Origin: an uncultured Schlesneria sp.
GTDB taxonomy: Bacteria > Planctomycetota > Planctomycetia > Planctomycetales > Planctomycetaceae
Assembly: GCA_903871875.1 (NCBI GenBank)
Contig: CAIQIR010000127.1
Span: 1 to 64,000 of the forward strand
DNA: 64,000 bases
Reading direction: 5' to 3'
Below the pieces are notes generated by a model. That model searched no databases. It was not told the origin of the DNA and saw nothing but the letters and a program-made list of their open reading frames with translations. The translations under genes were made by a program, and so were the position numbers. Positions 1 to 9,138 of the stretch are shown piece after piece (the first letter of the stretch is position 1; each line of letters opens with the position of its first letter).

Positions 1-389
1 CAGGACTCGGAGAAAGGGGCTTGTTCCTTTTCCGGAATTCACTAACTCGACGCTAACTTAACGGTTTTTCTCAACGCCGCACCAATGCACCGTGTCGGAA
101 TCTGTACCGATTGGCTTGCTTCTGAGGGTTGTGTGACCGATGAAGTGCAGTTTGTTTCCAATCAGCAACAATGATGTCGATGTTATTTGGAAGACGTCAA
201 GGGGTTGGAGGAGAGCGGGACCATTTTTAAGGTTATCGTAGGACCGCTCTTTGGCGTCATTATTATGCAATTCCCGCGTGACAATGCAGGCTGGGTTGGA
301 CACAAAAGCCAAGGGCCGATCACAGTGGTCGGCCCCGACTCGATTCTTTGTCCTTGATCGCCCCCGCAAGGCGGGCAGATTCATCCGTT
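1..389. other. Left-edge region without a recognisable gene
   Basis: Several short open frames exist on both strands, but none has a recognisable domain, a good ribosome-binding site or a convincing composition. A plus-strand frame open from base 1 to a TAA at 43-45 could be the last 14 codons of a gene entering from the left, but there is nothing to identify it. The main supported element is the hairpin at 313-335, described separately. Confidence 0.4.
313..335 (-). terminator. Hairpin downstream of the aminotransferase
   Basis: Ten-base arms 313-322 and 326-335 (GGGCCGATCA / TGGTCGGCCC) pair with one G-U wobble around a 3-base loop. Read on the minus strand the hairpin lies about 55 bases after the stop of the aminotransferase and is followed by a loosely T-rich stretch (TTGGCTTTTG). 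It is probably an intrinsic terminator for the 2459-to-390 transcription unit, although the U-tract is imperfect. Confidence 0.5.
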
Positions 390-1670
390 TTAACCCAGCG
401 CGTACGGCGTGGTCAGGCGGTACTTGGGATGCTTTTCCAGGTAAGCGGCGATGCGATCCGTTCGTGAAATTCCGATTGGAAGGAAATCGAGTGCCTGTTG
501 AAGCCGTTCATCGGGCTCGGCGCAACTGAAGCGAAGGAATCCGCCGCCAGCATCTCCAAAGCATTCGCCGCCGAGGCAAGCGACACCAAATTTGTCGTCG
601 GCGCCTTCCAGCAGGTACAGAGCCAAGCCGTGACTGGTGATTCCCAGGCGATTGCAGACGGGCGCCACGTTCGGGAATACATAGAAGGTTGCGGCGGGAT
701 CGAGCGACCGGAAACCGTCCAGGCGATTGAGACCATTGGTCAGCAATTCGACTTTCTTACGGAATTTTTGCATGACCGCGTCGCGCTCCGTCGTGTCTCG
801 CTCGAGAGCCGCTTTTCCCGCCAGTTGTACGATGGGCGGCGTGCACGAAAGTGTTGTATTGATCATCTTGCCGATGGCATCTGAGACTTCGGCCGAGGCC
901 ACCGAGAAACCCAATCGCCAACCGCTCATGCTGTAGCTTTTGCTGAACGTGTAGGCGCCGACCGATCGCTCAAGCATCCCTGGCTCTGAAAGCAGCGATT
1001 CATGGGTTCCCTTCCACACCATGTGGCAGTAAGGTTCGTCACTGAAAACGGCAACGTTGGTTCCTCGCAAGAGATCTGCGACGTCTCGCAGGTCTTGTCG
1101 AGTCATCACACCGCCGGTTGGATTGTGCGGTGAATTGAAGAAGATGGCTTTCGGAGATTTGTCCGTCTTCAAAAAGTTCTCGATCACCGACAATTCGGGA
1201 CGAAATCCGTGAGATTGTTTGAGCGGCGCCAGAACTGGCCGTGCATTTCGGCGAAGAATGTTCGGCAAATAAGTTGGGAAATAGGGGCTAAAGACCAGCA
1301 CCCCATCGTCGGCATTAAGAAACGCCTCGCAGAAGTATTGCTCGAACACCTTCGCCCCTGGGGCCACGACGATATTCTCGGCCGCTGCGGGGATTTTGAA
1401 TTCATGCTTCACAAACCGGGCGGCGGCTTCTCGGAATTCGGGCAGACCCGGTGAGGGACAATAGTGAGATTTATTTTGCTGAATCGCCTCGACGCCCGAG
1501 AGCTTCGCCGATGCGGTACTGTCGAATGGGCTGTCGCCGATTTCTAGTTCGACAACATCCTTACCGGTGGCCTTCAGCGATTTCGCCACGGCCAGCACAT
1601 TAAACGCGGTTTCCACAGACAGAGACTTTGCAAAATTACTCAGTTGAACGGACATAATCCCTACTTTCAT
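390..1670 (-). CDS. Class I/II pyridoxal-phosphate aminotransferase
   Basis: A fold-type I aminotransferase of 426 residues, normal length for the AspC/ArAT-like branch. The frame shows the substrate and cofactor landmarks: PSPGLPEFREA near the N-terminus, the NSPHNPTGG loop, SDEPYCHMVW with the cofactor-binding Asp and Tyr, and SKSYSMSGWRLG with the Schiff-base Lys at residue 244. The family transfers amino groups between an amino acid and a 2-oxo acid in the cytoplasm. The substrate cannot be read from sequence. A second Met at residue 6 (MSVQLSNF) may be the real start. It lies 45 bases after an unknown protein on the same strand and is probably co-transcribed with it. Confidence 0.9.
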   Translation of the reverse strand: MKVGIMSVQLSNFAKSLSVETAFNVLAVAKSLKATGKDVVELEIGDSPFDSTASAKLSGVEAIQQNKSHYCPSPGLPEFREAAARFVKHEFKIPAAAENIVVAPGAKVFEQYFCEAFLNADDGVLVFSPYFPTYLPNILRRNARPVLAPLKQSHGFRPELSVIENFLKTDKSPKAIFFNSPHNPTGGVMTRQDLRDVADLLRGTNVAVFSDEPYCHMVWKGTHESLLSEPGMLERSVGAYTFSKSYSMSGWRLGFSVASAEVSDAIGKMINTTLSCTPPIVQLAGKAALERDTTERDAVMQKFRKKVELLTNGLNRLDGFRSLDPAATFYVFPNVAPVCNRLGITSHGLALYLLEGADDKFGVACLGGECFGDAGGGFLRFSCAEPDERLQQALDFLPIGISRTDRIAAYLEKHPKYRLTTPYALG

Positions 1671-1715
1671 GAGGTTCTTGGAGCGAGGTGAGTCAATCAG
1701 AAGCGGCTCAGGCGA

Positions 1716-2459
1716 TTATTTCGTCGAAATTGCGAGCTGCAGCGGACGAAGCACTTGTTCGATGACATATTTCTCAAGCAGAGTTTCGCATTGAGATCGC
1801 AATTCACTCAGCGTGGCCTCGTACGAACTGTCTGATTCGAGGCTCCCGTATTGCCGCACCGTGAAGAAAACGCTGATGTGATCTTCCGGATATTCGCCGC
1901 GTCGGACCTGATAGGCATTGGTACGGGTTTCGATCATCAGTCGGGCTTGCCGTCGACAAGTTTCTTCGAGGGCGATCGTCATTGTGGGTTCGTAGTTCAA
2001 TACCTGTCGGCCAGGGATCTCCAACAACCCATCCAATGCCGAACTGACGCCGAGTGCTTCCGCCACGAGTTCGTCATGATTACCGCGATAATTGAAATCG
2101 AAGCCCATCATGTAATCGAGCGCTTCACAGTCGAGCGAGCTGACCGACAACATGTACGGGACCAGTTCTAACACGAGTCTGTGCTGTTCAAACGCGTCGT
2201 CAATATCCGCGGGATTGATGAAACCACTGCAAATTCGCCGTGGTTCCAAAGTCAACCATCTTTGATGTCCCTGATCCTTATCTTCTTCCAGGACGTGATC
2301 GCCGTTATCACGTGTGTAGAAGTTTCGCATGGTCGAATATCGCTTCCGCACTCGTTCAAAAAAACTGAGTGTGGTTTCGCGGCCCGCCGGCAATGCCATC
2401 TCGGTATTGAGATTCATGTTGACGTAAAAATCGTCCGCGAGGCTAGCGTAGGCGGTCAT
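1716..2459 (-). CDS. Conserved-looking hypothetical protein, 247 aa
   Basis: I do not recognise the family. The protein is soluble-looking, with no signal peptide or membrane segment, and is acidic and rich in aromatic and charged residues (for example MRNFYTRDNGDHVLEED and the DYMMGFDFNYRGNHDELVAEALG region). The second half looks alpha-helical with a Leu-rich C-terminus (CETLLEKYVIEQVLRPLQLAI). It starts just upstream of the aminotransferase on the same strand with a 45-base gap, so the two probably form an operon and may act in one process. A long hairpin sits directly upstream of its start codon. The reading frame is real by length and codon pattern; the function is unknown. Confidence 0.75.
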   Translation of the reverse strand: MTAYASLADDFYVNMNLNTEMALPAGRETTLSFFERVRKRYSTMRNFYTRDNGDHVLEEDKDQGHQRWLTLEPRRICSGFINPADIDDAFEQHRLVLELVPYMLSVSSLDCEALDYMMGFDFNYRGNHDELVAEALGVSSALDGLLEIPGRQVLNYEPTMTIALEETCRRQARLMIETRTNAYQVRRGEYPEDHISVFFTVRQYGSLESDSSYEATLSELRSQCETLLEKYVIEQVLRPLQLAISTK

Positions 2460-2482
2460 TTGCTGTATTCCTCAGAAAATCA

Positions 2483-2535
2483 AACGTGCCGGTATTCGAG
2501 CGAACTCGACGAGACGTTCGCTCAACCGGCACGTT
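2483..2535. repeat. Long interrupted hairpin in front of the 247-aa gene
   Basis: Two nested inverted repeats are centred on the same point: outer arms AACGTGCCGGT (2483-2493) and ACCGGCACGTT (2525-2535), and inner arms GAGCGAAC (2498-2505) and GTTCGCTC (2516-2523). Together they give 19 paired bases in a 53-base element, 24 bases upstream of the start of the minus-strand gene at 2459. It is in the divergent region shared with the alkyltransferase gene, so it could be an operator or a structured leader. No U-tract follows either arm, which argues against a simple terminator. Confidence 0.55.
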
Positions 2536-2768
2536 ACCCAAAACTCCTCGGCGAGGGTTGTCCGGCGATGGCCAAACCACGACCATTTGCCACCGCGGCC
2601 AAGCATTGTATAGGTCTCGGGAACAGGGGTCAAAGAGACTGGCCAACTGGACAGGGCAATTTCCCTGTTCTTGAACAGTTGACCGCACCCGGAATCTGCT
2701 GCAGCAGGTGGCGGGCGATGGTTGACTGATAACGCCATTTAAACCAGCAATAGGCAGGGAGATGCGGA

Positions 2769-3401
2769 ATGAATGCCCGAGGAAAACTCGCTGCTCGACG
2801 ACTGAGTGGTGTCGATTTGTCGCGAGGCGTCCCGTCTTCATCGACGCAAAACGGCGACGCCGGTCAAGTCGTGCTATCGATGTTTACCACGTCGCTGGGA
2901 TGGATAGGGCTCTTGGGACAAGACAACCAGTTGATTTCGACGTTTGTGGGGCATCCGTCATCGAAATCGGTCAGGACGGTGGCCAATAAAACCAGTCGGT
3001 CGCTCGACGAAGAAGACTGGAACCCGACATTGCGTTGCCTGATCGAAGCCTATACCGAAGGAAATGTTGTCGATTTCTCCGACGTCCCAATCCGACTTCC
3101 CGAGATGACCGCATTCCGGCAACAGGTCGTAGCGGTGACACGGCGACTGGGCTACGGTGAAACGATCAGTTATGGTGAACTCGCTCGCCGTGCTGGTTAT
3201 CCTCGTGCCGCTCGCGCGGTGGGAACGGTGATGTCCACCAATCGTTTTCCCCTCGTGATTCCCTGTCACCGGGTGCTGGCGGCGGGTGGAAAACTGGGCG
3301 GATACACTTCTCCCGCGGGCACGAATCTCAAGCAGAGATTATTGGAATTAGAGGGGCGGCAGATCGTGACCGATTCCCAACACTCCTCTTGGTCTCGGTG
3401 A
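2769..3401 (+). CDS. ogt: Methylated-DNA--protein-cysteine S-methyltransferase
   Basis: This suicide repair enzyme moves an alkyl group from O6-alkylguanine (or O4-alkylthymine) in DNA to its own cysteine. The C-terminal half carries the whole DNA-binding and active-site domain: FRQQVVAVTRRLGYGETISYGELAR, then AVGTVMSTNRFPLVIPCHRVL with the acceptor Cys at about residue 166 in PCHR, then GGYTSPAGTNLKQRLLELEG. The N-terminal half resembles the small ribonuclease-like domain of this family. At 210 residues it is longer than the usual 160-180. A Met at residue 39 (MFTTSLGW) fits the usual family start, but the ATG at 2769 has a purine-rich site (GGGAG) upstream. No Ada-type regulator domain is present, so it is the Ogt type. 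Confidence 0.9.
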   Translation: MNARGKLAARRLSGVDLSRGVPSSSTQNGDAGQVVLSMFTTSLGWIGLLGQDNQLISTFVGHPSSKSVRTVANKTSRSLDEEDWNPTLRCLIEAYTEGNVVDFSDVPIRLPEMTAFRQQVVAVTRRLGYGETISYGELARRAGYPRAARAVGTVMSTNRFPLVIPCHRVLAAGGKLGGYTSPAGTNLKQRLLELEGRQIVTDSQHSSWSR

Positions 3402-3517
3402 TGCCGTCGCGTGGAAATACAAAGAGTCTCGCGGGGCTGCTGTATAGCTCGCCCTCTCGCAATCAAGTCGCGATCATAAATGACGGTAAAACTCCCTAGT
3501 CTGGCGAGAATAACGGA

Positions 3518-3814
3518 ATGACTTTGTCCAAATCGCTATTTTTTATGACGGCTGCGGCCACGACCGGATTCGTGATCACTATCCTGGCGATGGTTGCAAT
3601 GTTGGTCGGTGATCCCAACATGCCCCTGAATCTGTGGTTCAACGACCATGGGGCGACGGTCATGATTGTGGAGGTTGTCGCTATCGGCATCCTGGGACTG
3701 TCTGCAATGATCGCTGATCGCTATGAGACGCTTCGCGAACTGAAGAATCATGCCGTCCCTCCGTCATCTGAATCGGTTTCCGACGCCGAAACGAAAACCC
3801 CTCCGAAACCATAA
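3518..3814 (+). CDS. Small two-helix membrane protein, unknown function
   Basis: A 98-residue protein with two predicted membrane helices: residues about 8-31 (FFMTAAATTGFVITILAMVAML) and about 48-66 (ATVMIVEVVAIGILGLSAMIA). It ends in a hydrophilic tail, RYETLRELKNHAVPPSSESVSDAETKTPPKP. The short loop carries NMPLNLWFNDHG. I recognise no family. The gene is monocistronic, between the alkyltransferase and a strong hairpin that overlaps its stop codon, which supports it as a real transcription unit. Confidence 0.65.
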   Translation: MTLSKSLFFMTAAATTGFVITILAMVAMLVGDPNMPLNLWFNDHGATVMIVEVVAIGILGLSAMIADRYETLRELKNHAVPPSSESVSDAETKTPPKP

Positions 3815-3827
3815 GATTTCGGAGGGG
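3798..3827 (+). terminator. Hairpin overlapping the stop codon, followed by a G-run
   Basis: Perfect 11-base arms CCCCTCCGAAA (3798-3808) and TTTCGGAGGGG (3817-3827) enclose an 8-base loop that contains the TAA stop of the small membrane protein (3812-3814). The right arm runs into ten consecutive G residues (3824-3833), and only a weak T-run (GTTTG) follows. It probably terminates the plus-strand gene and may also protect the end of the minus-strand rpoD message that ends at 3894. Confidence 0.6.
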
Positions 3828-3893
3828 GGGGGGCGTTTGTCAGTCAGGGGTCGATCCGTCATTGCCGCGGATCGGATACCTCAGTCGCATTAT

Positions 3894-5594
<1,701 letters not shown>

Positions 5595-5689
5595 GAGTCA
5601 AACCTCCTGTGGTACGTTCACGTCCGTGTGATTGTAGCCTGTGCGGGCAGGCCGTCGTGAAACAAAAAGTGTCCTGATCATTATTCACC

Positions 5690-5710
5690 GCTCGTCAACA
5701 GTTGACGAGC
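5690..5710. promoter_or_regulatory. Perfect 10-bp palindrome upstream of rpoD
   Basis: GCTCGTCAAC (5690-5699) and GTTGACGAGC (5701-5710) are exact inverted copies around a single central base, about 96 bases upstream of the rpoD start codon. The short centre and lack of a T-run fit a dimeric repressor site better than a terminator. The right half, read on the minus strand, also yields TTGACG, a good -35 hexamer, but no -10 lies at the right distance. Operator function is inferred from shape and place only. Confidence 0.4.
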
Positions 5711-6344
5711 TTTGGGCGCTCCTGGCTATTGGCCGAACACCACGTCCATCGAAAGTGCCAGCCGATCTTCTCGCATCGAACTTGCCGATGCGATCAATAA
5801 ACACCCGCGAAGTTCGCGAGATCACCGACGGGTCGCGGAGCCAACCATTGGTTCCGTGCGAGGCGGGTGAGCGGTGCAGCCAATTTCAAATAAGGCCTGG
5901 ATCGTGGCAAAGTTCGCATTGAGAGCATCCTTTCATTCGTTGCGAGATGCCCGAGCGTCGTATGCTCGGAAGGGTCGAAATGCTAACAAAATGAACTCGC
6001 CTGCGCCACGAAAACTGCCCAGTTCGCAAAATTTCTTTGAAAATTCTTGTCGAGAGCGGTCACCGTTCATTCTTGAAATCAAGAAGCAGTGATCCGTTCG
6101 TTCGACAAGAGATGATCGATAGCAGACCGACCTGCGAATTCTGGATAGGGCGTTCGATTCATTCCGAACAGCCCGAGATTTCTCGATAAAAATGGGCTCA
6201 TCGCGAAAAAATCGCCCGGCGGAACTTGCGAGACAGGTAGGTTGTCGTCAGATCGTCGAAACGCATCATGAATTAAGACACCGGATGTGTGTCGATGGTT
6301 CAATGGTTTTAGACAACGCTCGTGTGGCTCGCTTTGTGGATTTC

Positions 6345-6362
6345 CGCAGATCGCGATCTGCG
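6345..6362. repeat. 18-bp perfect palindrome
   Basis: CGCAGATCGCGATCTGCG is a perfect self-complementary sequence with no spacer, located in the non-coding stretch between the phosphorylase-family gene and rpoD. Without a loop it is better as a protein-binding site than as an RNA hairpin. Its target is unknown and it may be chance. Confidence 0.3.
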
Positions 6363-6510
6363 CTGTATCAGCATCGCCGTCGCCTGCGAACAGGCGAGAT
6401 CGTTGAGTTGTCGTTTTGGTTTTGTGGGGGCCGCAGCAATTGTTGACGCGTACCGCTCTCGCGTTCTCCTTCGGTTGCGAGTTCGCCGATCCATTAGAGC
6501 TGCCGATGGG

Positions 6511-7284
6511 CTAGGCTGACGCGTATAATTGCTTGACTACTCCGTCGAGAAAATTGGCCAAATGTTCGCTGGCAGTCATGGCGTGCTCGCGAAGTCGCCA
6601 CATGTCCTTGTAACTTCCTGGGCGCTTCCAAAGGGCTCCAACAACCGCTCCGATGCGGACTGCTCCGGTCTCGCCGACGAGGCTTAAAACTTCTGCAGGC
6701 AGGTCGGCTGATAGATCGTCGCTGATAGCGCGGACGGCCATGAACTTTGTTTTTCGTTCACGGCAGACGGAGGCGACCGCGTGAGTTTCCATATCGACAG
6801 CGATTGCTCCCGTTTGCTCCGCCAACGCCCGTTTTTCGGCGATCGAACGGACCATCTGATCGATCGTCAGCGTTCGTCCGACATGTAATCCCCTTGCTGC
6901 ATCGGTCTTCATTCCGACGTCGACCATCAGTTCATCCTGATCGAGCGATGTAATCTTGTTCGCGACGACAATCTGACCGATTTGCATGTCGGGAATGAGC
7001 GCTCCGCAGAATCCGGTGGAGACAATCCATCGAGGCGAATGGCCGTCCAGCAACGCTTCGGTGGCGCGGCATGCACGTGCGGGGCCCATTCCCGATTCGA
7101 CAACTGCGATCCGAATGCCGTCGTAGATCCCACCGCGGAAAGTGAATTTGCCGCCGGTGTACGTTTTTACCTTTGAGCAGCGGCTCAGGAATTCGCCCAA
7201 TTCCATCGGCAGTGCGCAGACCAGTCCGATATCGGCTTGTGTCGCATCGACTTCAGAAACGTGGTTTTGAGCGGGTTCGGTCAA
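6511..7284 (-). CDS. Nucleoside phosphorylase-family protein (MTA/SAH nucleosidase or HpnG type)
   Basis: A 257-residue member of the PNP/UDP phosphorylase superfamily, which cleaves the N-glycosidic bond of nucleosides. Visible signatures: IGLVCALPMELGEFL at the first strand, VESGMGPARACRATEALL, the STGFCGAL glycine turn and AVDMETHAVASVCRERKTKFMAVRAISDD, which matches the family's Met-Glu ribose-binding element and the catalytic Asp. The long unusual C-terminus and the THAVASVCRERK style resemble the hopanoid-linked phosphorylases (HpnG, removing adenine from adenosylhopane), but no hopanoid gene is nearby, so the substrate is open. The first 17 residues look like a disordered extension. 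It is divergent from the 59-residue secreted peptide gene. Confidence 0.8.
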   Translation of the reverse strand: MTEPAQNHVSEVDATQADIGLVCALPMELGEFLSRCSKVKTYTGGKFTFRGGIYDGIRIAVVESGMGPARACRATEALLDGHSPRWIVSTGFCGALIPDMQIGQIVVANKITSLDQDELMVDVGMKTDAARGLHVGRTLTIDQMVRSIAEKRALAEQTGAIAVDMETHAVASVCRERKTKFMAVRAISDDLSADLPAEVLSLVGETGAVRIGAVVGALWKRPGSYKDMWRLREHAMTASEHLANFLDGVVKQLYASA

Positions 7285-7571
7285 TTCAGTGCCTTTGAAA
7301 TCCCGGTTGATTGATCGTCGGCGTCGTCAACATCGCCAATCTTTCGCGCATCGTACCATTCTCCGGCACCGAATCGTTGGGTTTCGCTGGTCACGACTTC
7401 GGCAAGAATTGCCGGAACACATGAAATCCATCGGGATCTTCTCCATCAGGATGACGAAACCCAAGCTTGAAAGGGTGAATCGTTGCCATTGCCTTGCGGC
7501 AAACGCGTCACACCGTCGACGGTTCCCCAGTTTCATTTTCTGTTGATCGAGGTTTCAACGAAAGGAAGTCT

Positions 7572-7751
7572 ATGCGAAAATTAGCGATTCTGGCGATCCT
7601 GGCAGCCGTTGTGCTGACCGGGGTGGAAGCGCGAGCTTCCCAACGCCGAGTTCGTACGCAGGTCTCGGCGGGGCAAGGTCCCGTTGGTCGCCTGGTGGAA
7701 CTTGAGCGACGTAAGAATGCCGCGTTGCGACAGATGTTTTTCGGACGGTAG
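7572..7751 (+). CDS. Small secreted peptide, 59 aa
   Basis: The ATG at 7572 has AAAGGAAG directly upstream (7561-7568), much better than the longer frame starting at 7494. The product begins MRKLAILAILAAVVLTGVEARAS, a clear signal peptide with likely cleavage after ARA. The mature part, about 38 residues, is Arg-rich and ends GRLVELERRKNAALRQMFFGR, probably one amphipathic helix. I do not recognise a family. The neighbours give no functional hint. A very strong terminator hairpin lies about 180 bases after the stop, supporting a transcribed unit. Confidence 0.6.
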   Translation: MRKLAILAILAAVVLTGVEARASQRRVRTQVSAGQGPVGRLVELERRKNAALRQMFFGR

Positions 7752-8205
7752 TTTCTCTCGACCACCGCTTTGCATTGGCGGCACATGTCGCTCGTGCAAG
7801 TTGTTTGCAGTCCTCGACGTATCCACGCTCAGCTTCAAAATCATTTGAACGAAGCGCAACCAAAAATACCGCGGACCGCGACGATTGTGCGAAGGTGGAA
7901 TGAACGCACTTGCCAGATCCTACTGATGAAAAACGGCCGCGAGGAAATTCCTCGCGGCCGTTTTCATTCAGGTCGCGTTTTCGATTCAGGGCGAAGTGAA
8001 ACCTGTCCTCTCACCGTGCAAAAGACGGAACCTTAGGCAACGCGTCGTGCGCCGCGCAACAGAAATCTTCCAACAGCATGAGGTAACTCTCAGGCCGTGT
8101 GGCGAAGCAAGTGGAAGATGGTGCCACGGTTCGTGGCTCCGGGTCGAACCACCATGAAGGGGGCCGATCCTGATCTTCAAAACTCGTTGCGGACGACGTG
8201 GCACG
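7752..8205. other. Intergenic region between convergent genes
   Basis: The peptide gene (plus) and the microcompartment gene (minus) converge here. Apart from the palindromic terminator at 7930-7964 I see no gene, repeat or RNA signature. Confidence 0.45.
7930..7964. terminator. Strong, nearly perfect bidirectional terminator
   Basis: Seventeen bases (7930-7946) are exactly complementary to 7948-7964 around one central base. The stem is GC-rich (CGGCCGCGAGG) and bounded by AAAA on the left and TTTT on the right, so both strands read a GC stem followed by U residues. It lies between the 3' ends of two converging genes, as expected for a shared terminator. Confidence 0.8.
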
Positions 8206-8820
8206 TCAAGTTGGCAAGAGAGCTGCGAGATCGGCATGAGGGCGGGCAATGACGTCGGCGAGGATCAATTTCCCGCCCAGTCGTTCGACCGTTTGACGTC
8301 CAACCTCGATGGCCGTCTGAACTGCGGCGACATCGCCGCGAATCATGATCGTGACGTACGCGGCACCGATCTTTTCTTTGCCGGCCAGTGTGATATTGGA
8401 TGCTTTCAGCATGTCGTCTGTGGCGTGGAGCGCCGCGACCAGGCCCTGAGTTTCCAACAGTCCAAGTGCATTAGTTGTCGTCATTGCGTTCTCTCTGGGT
8501 TTGCGAGAATCATAGACACCGAGCAGCGGGCTAAACGCCGGTTTGGCGTCCGCCAATTTATATGTCAGTTCCAAGGGAGCGGCCATCACCGAACAAAACG
8601 CCGCACTTCCCATCAGTTTTGCGAGTTCCATCCCGCGTTCCGCGGCCGCTTGAACGTCCGCGACAGGGCCAACCAGCTTGATGCACTGGGCCGCTCCGTC
8701 GGTACTTTCAATGCCGAGAATTCGAATATTCGCCGCCTTAGAGCATGCGTCCGCCACGATAAACGACGGAGCAAGGTTGCTCACTTCGAGCAGGGCGAGG
8801 CTCAACGTTTCGTTCATCAA
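8206..8820 (-). CDS. Tandem BMC-domain microcompartment shell protein (BMC-T-like)
   Basis: The 204 residues hold two bacterial-microcompartment domains. The first is residues about 5-85 (LALLEVSNLAPSFIVADACSKAANI), a divergent copy. The second is residues about 113-200 (ALGLLETQGLVAALHATDDML, then GKEKIGAAYVTIMIRGDVAAVQTAIEVG), a canonical copy. Tandem BMC proteins form trimers that occupy a hexagonal tile in the shell facet. An in-frame Met at residue 113, exactly where a stand-alone BMC-H protein would begin, has an AGAGAG purine stretch upstream, so a second 92-residue product (8206-8484) is possible. No aldolase, aldehyde dehydrogenase or other shell gene of the planctomycete-type compartment is nearby, so it is an orphan locus. 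Confidence 0.85.
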   Translation of the reverse strand: MMNETLSLALLEVSNLAPSFIVADACSKAANIRILGIESTDGAAQCIKLVGPVADVQAAAERGMELAKLMGSAAFCSVMAAPLELTYKLADAKPAFSPLLGVYDSRKPRENAMTTTNALGLLETQGLVAALHATDDMLKASNITLAGKEKIGAAYVTIMIRGDVAAVQTAIEVGRQTVERLGGKLILADVIARPHADLAALLPT

Positions 8821-9138
8821 AAGACCTTAATACCAGGGCGGTGGACCAGTGATCGATGCCCTATTCTGGCAGACTAGGCAAAGAACAGCAACTTTGCCGG
8901 GCAATGATCTTTTTCCCGAGGCTGTCACCCGAAGGCGTCGCGACAATCGTCAGGACCGTGACAATCCCATCGACCGATCACCCATGGCGACTGCACTCTG
9001 TTTGACTCGGTCGAAACCTAAGCTACGGTTCATTTCGCTACGTCGACAAAAGTCAACATGTTCGTCAGACGCGGCAAATTTGTTTGCGCGTTTGGGAAAA
9101 GCTGGCTGAACTCGTGCCCCTGTTTTCGGAAGATAGTA
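8821..9138. other. Divergent intergenic region
   Basis: This is the shared upstream region of the shell-protein gene (minus) and the HD-PAS-GGDEF gene (plus). The long frame of the latter extends back to 9058, but its first 27 residues are Cys/Arg-rich and unlike the family. I see no other gene or strong structural element. Confidence 0.4.

Larger units (their letters stand above)
5595..6510. other. Gene-poor 0.9-kb region upstream of rpoD
   Basis: No coding region is convincing: the frames on both strands are short, Arg/Ser-rich and lack family features. The region must carry the rpoD promoter on the minus strand. It contains two perfect palindromes, 5690-5710 and 6345-6362, and a small hairpin CGCCTG-CGAA-CAGGCG near 6380-6395. 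No tRNA-like T-loop was found. Confidence 0.5.

Noticed and set aside
58-384. 108-codon minus-strand frame at the left edge
   Set aside because: It spans the terminator hairpin of the aminotransferase and has no recognisable feature.
6192-6446. 84-codon plus-strand frame in the rpoD upstream region
   Set aside because: It covers the palindromes and is Arg/Ser-rich without a domain or start signal.
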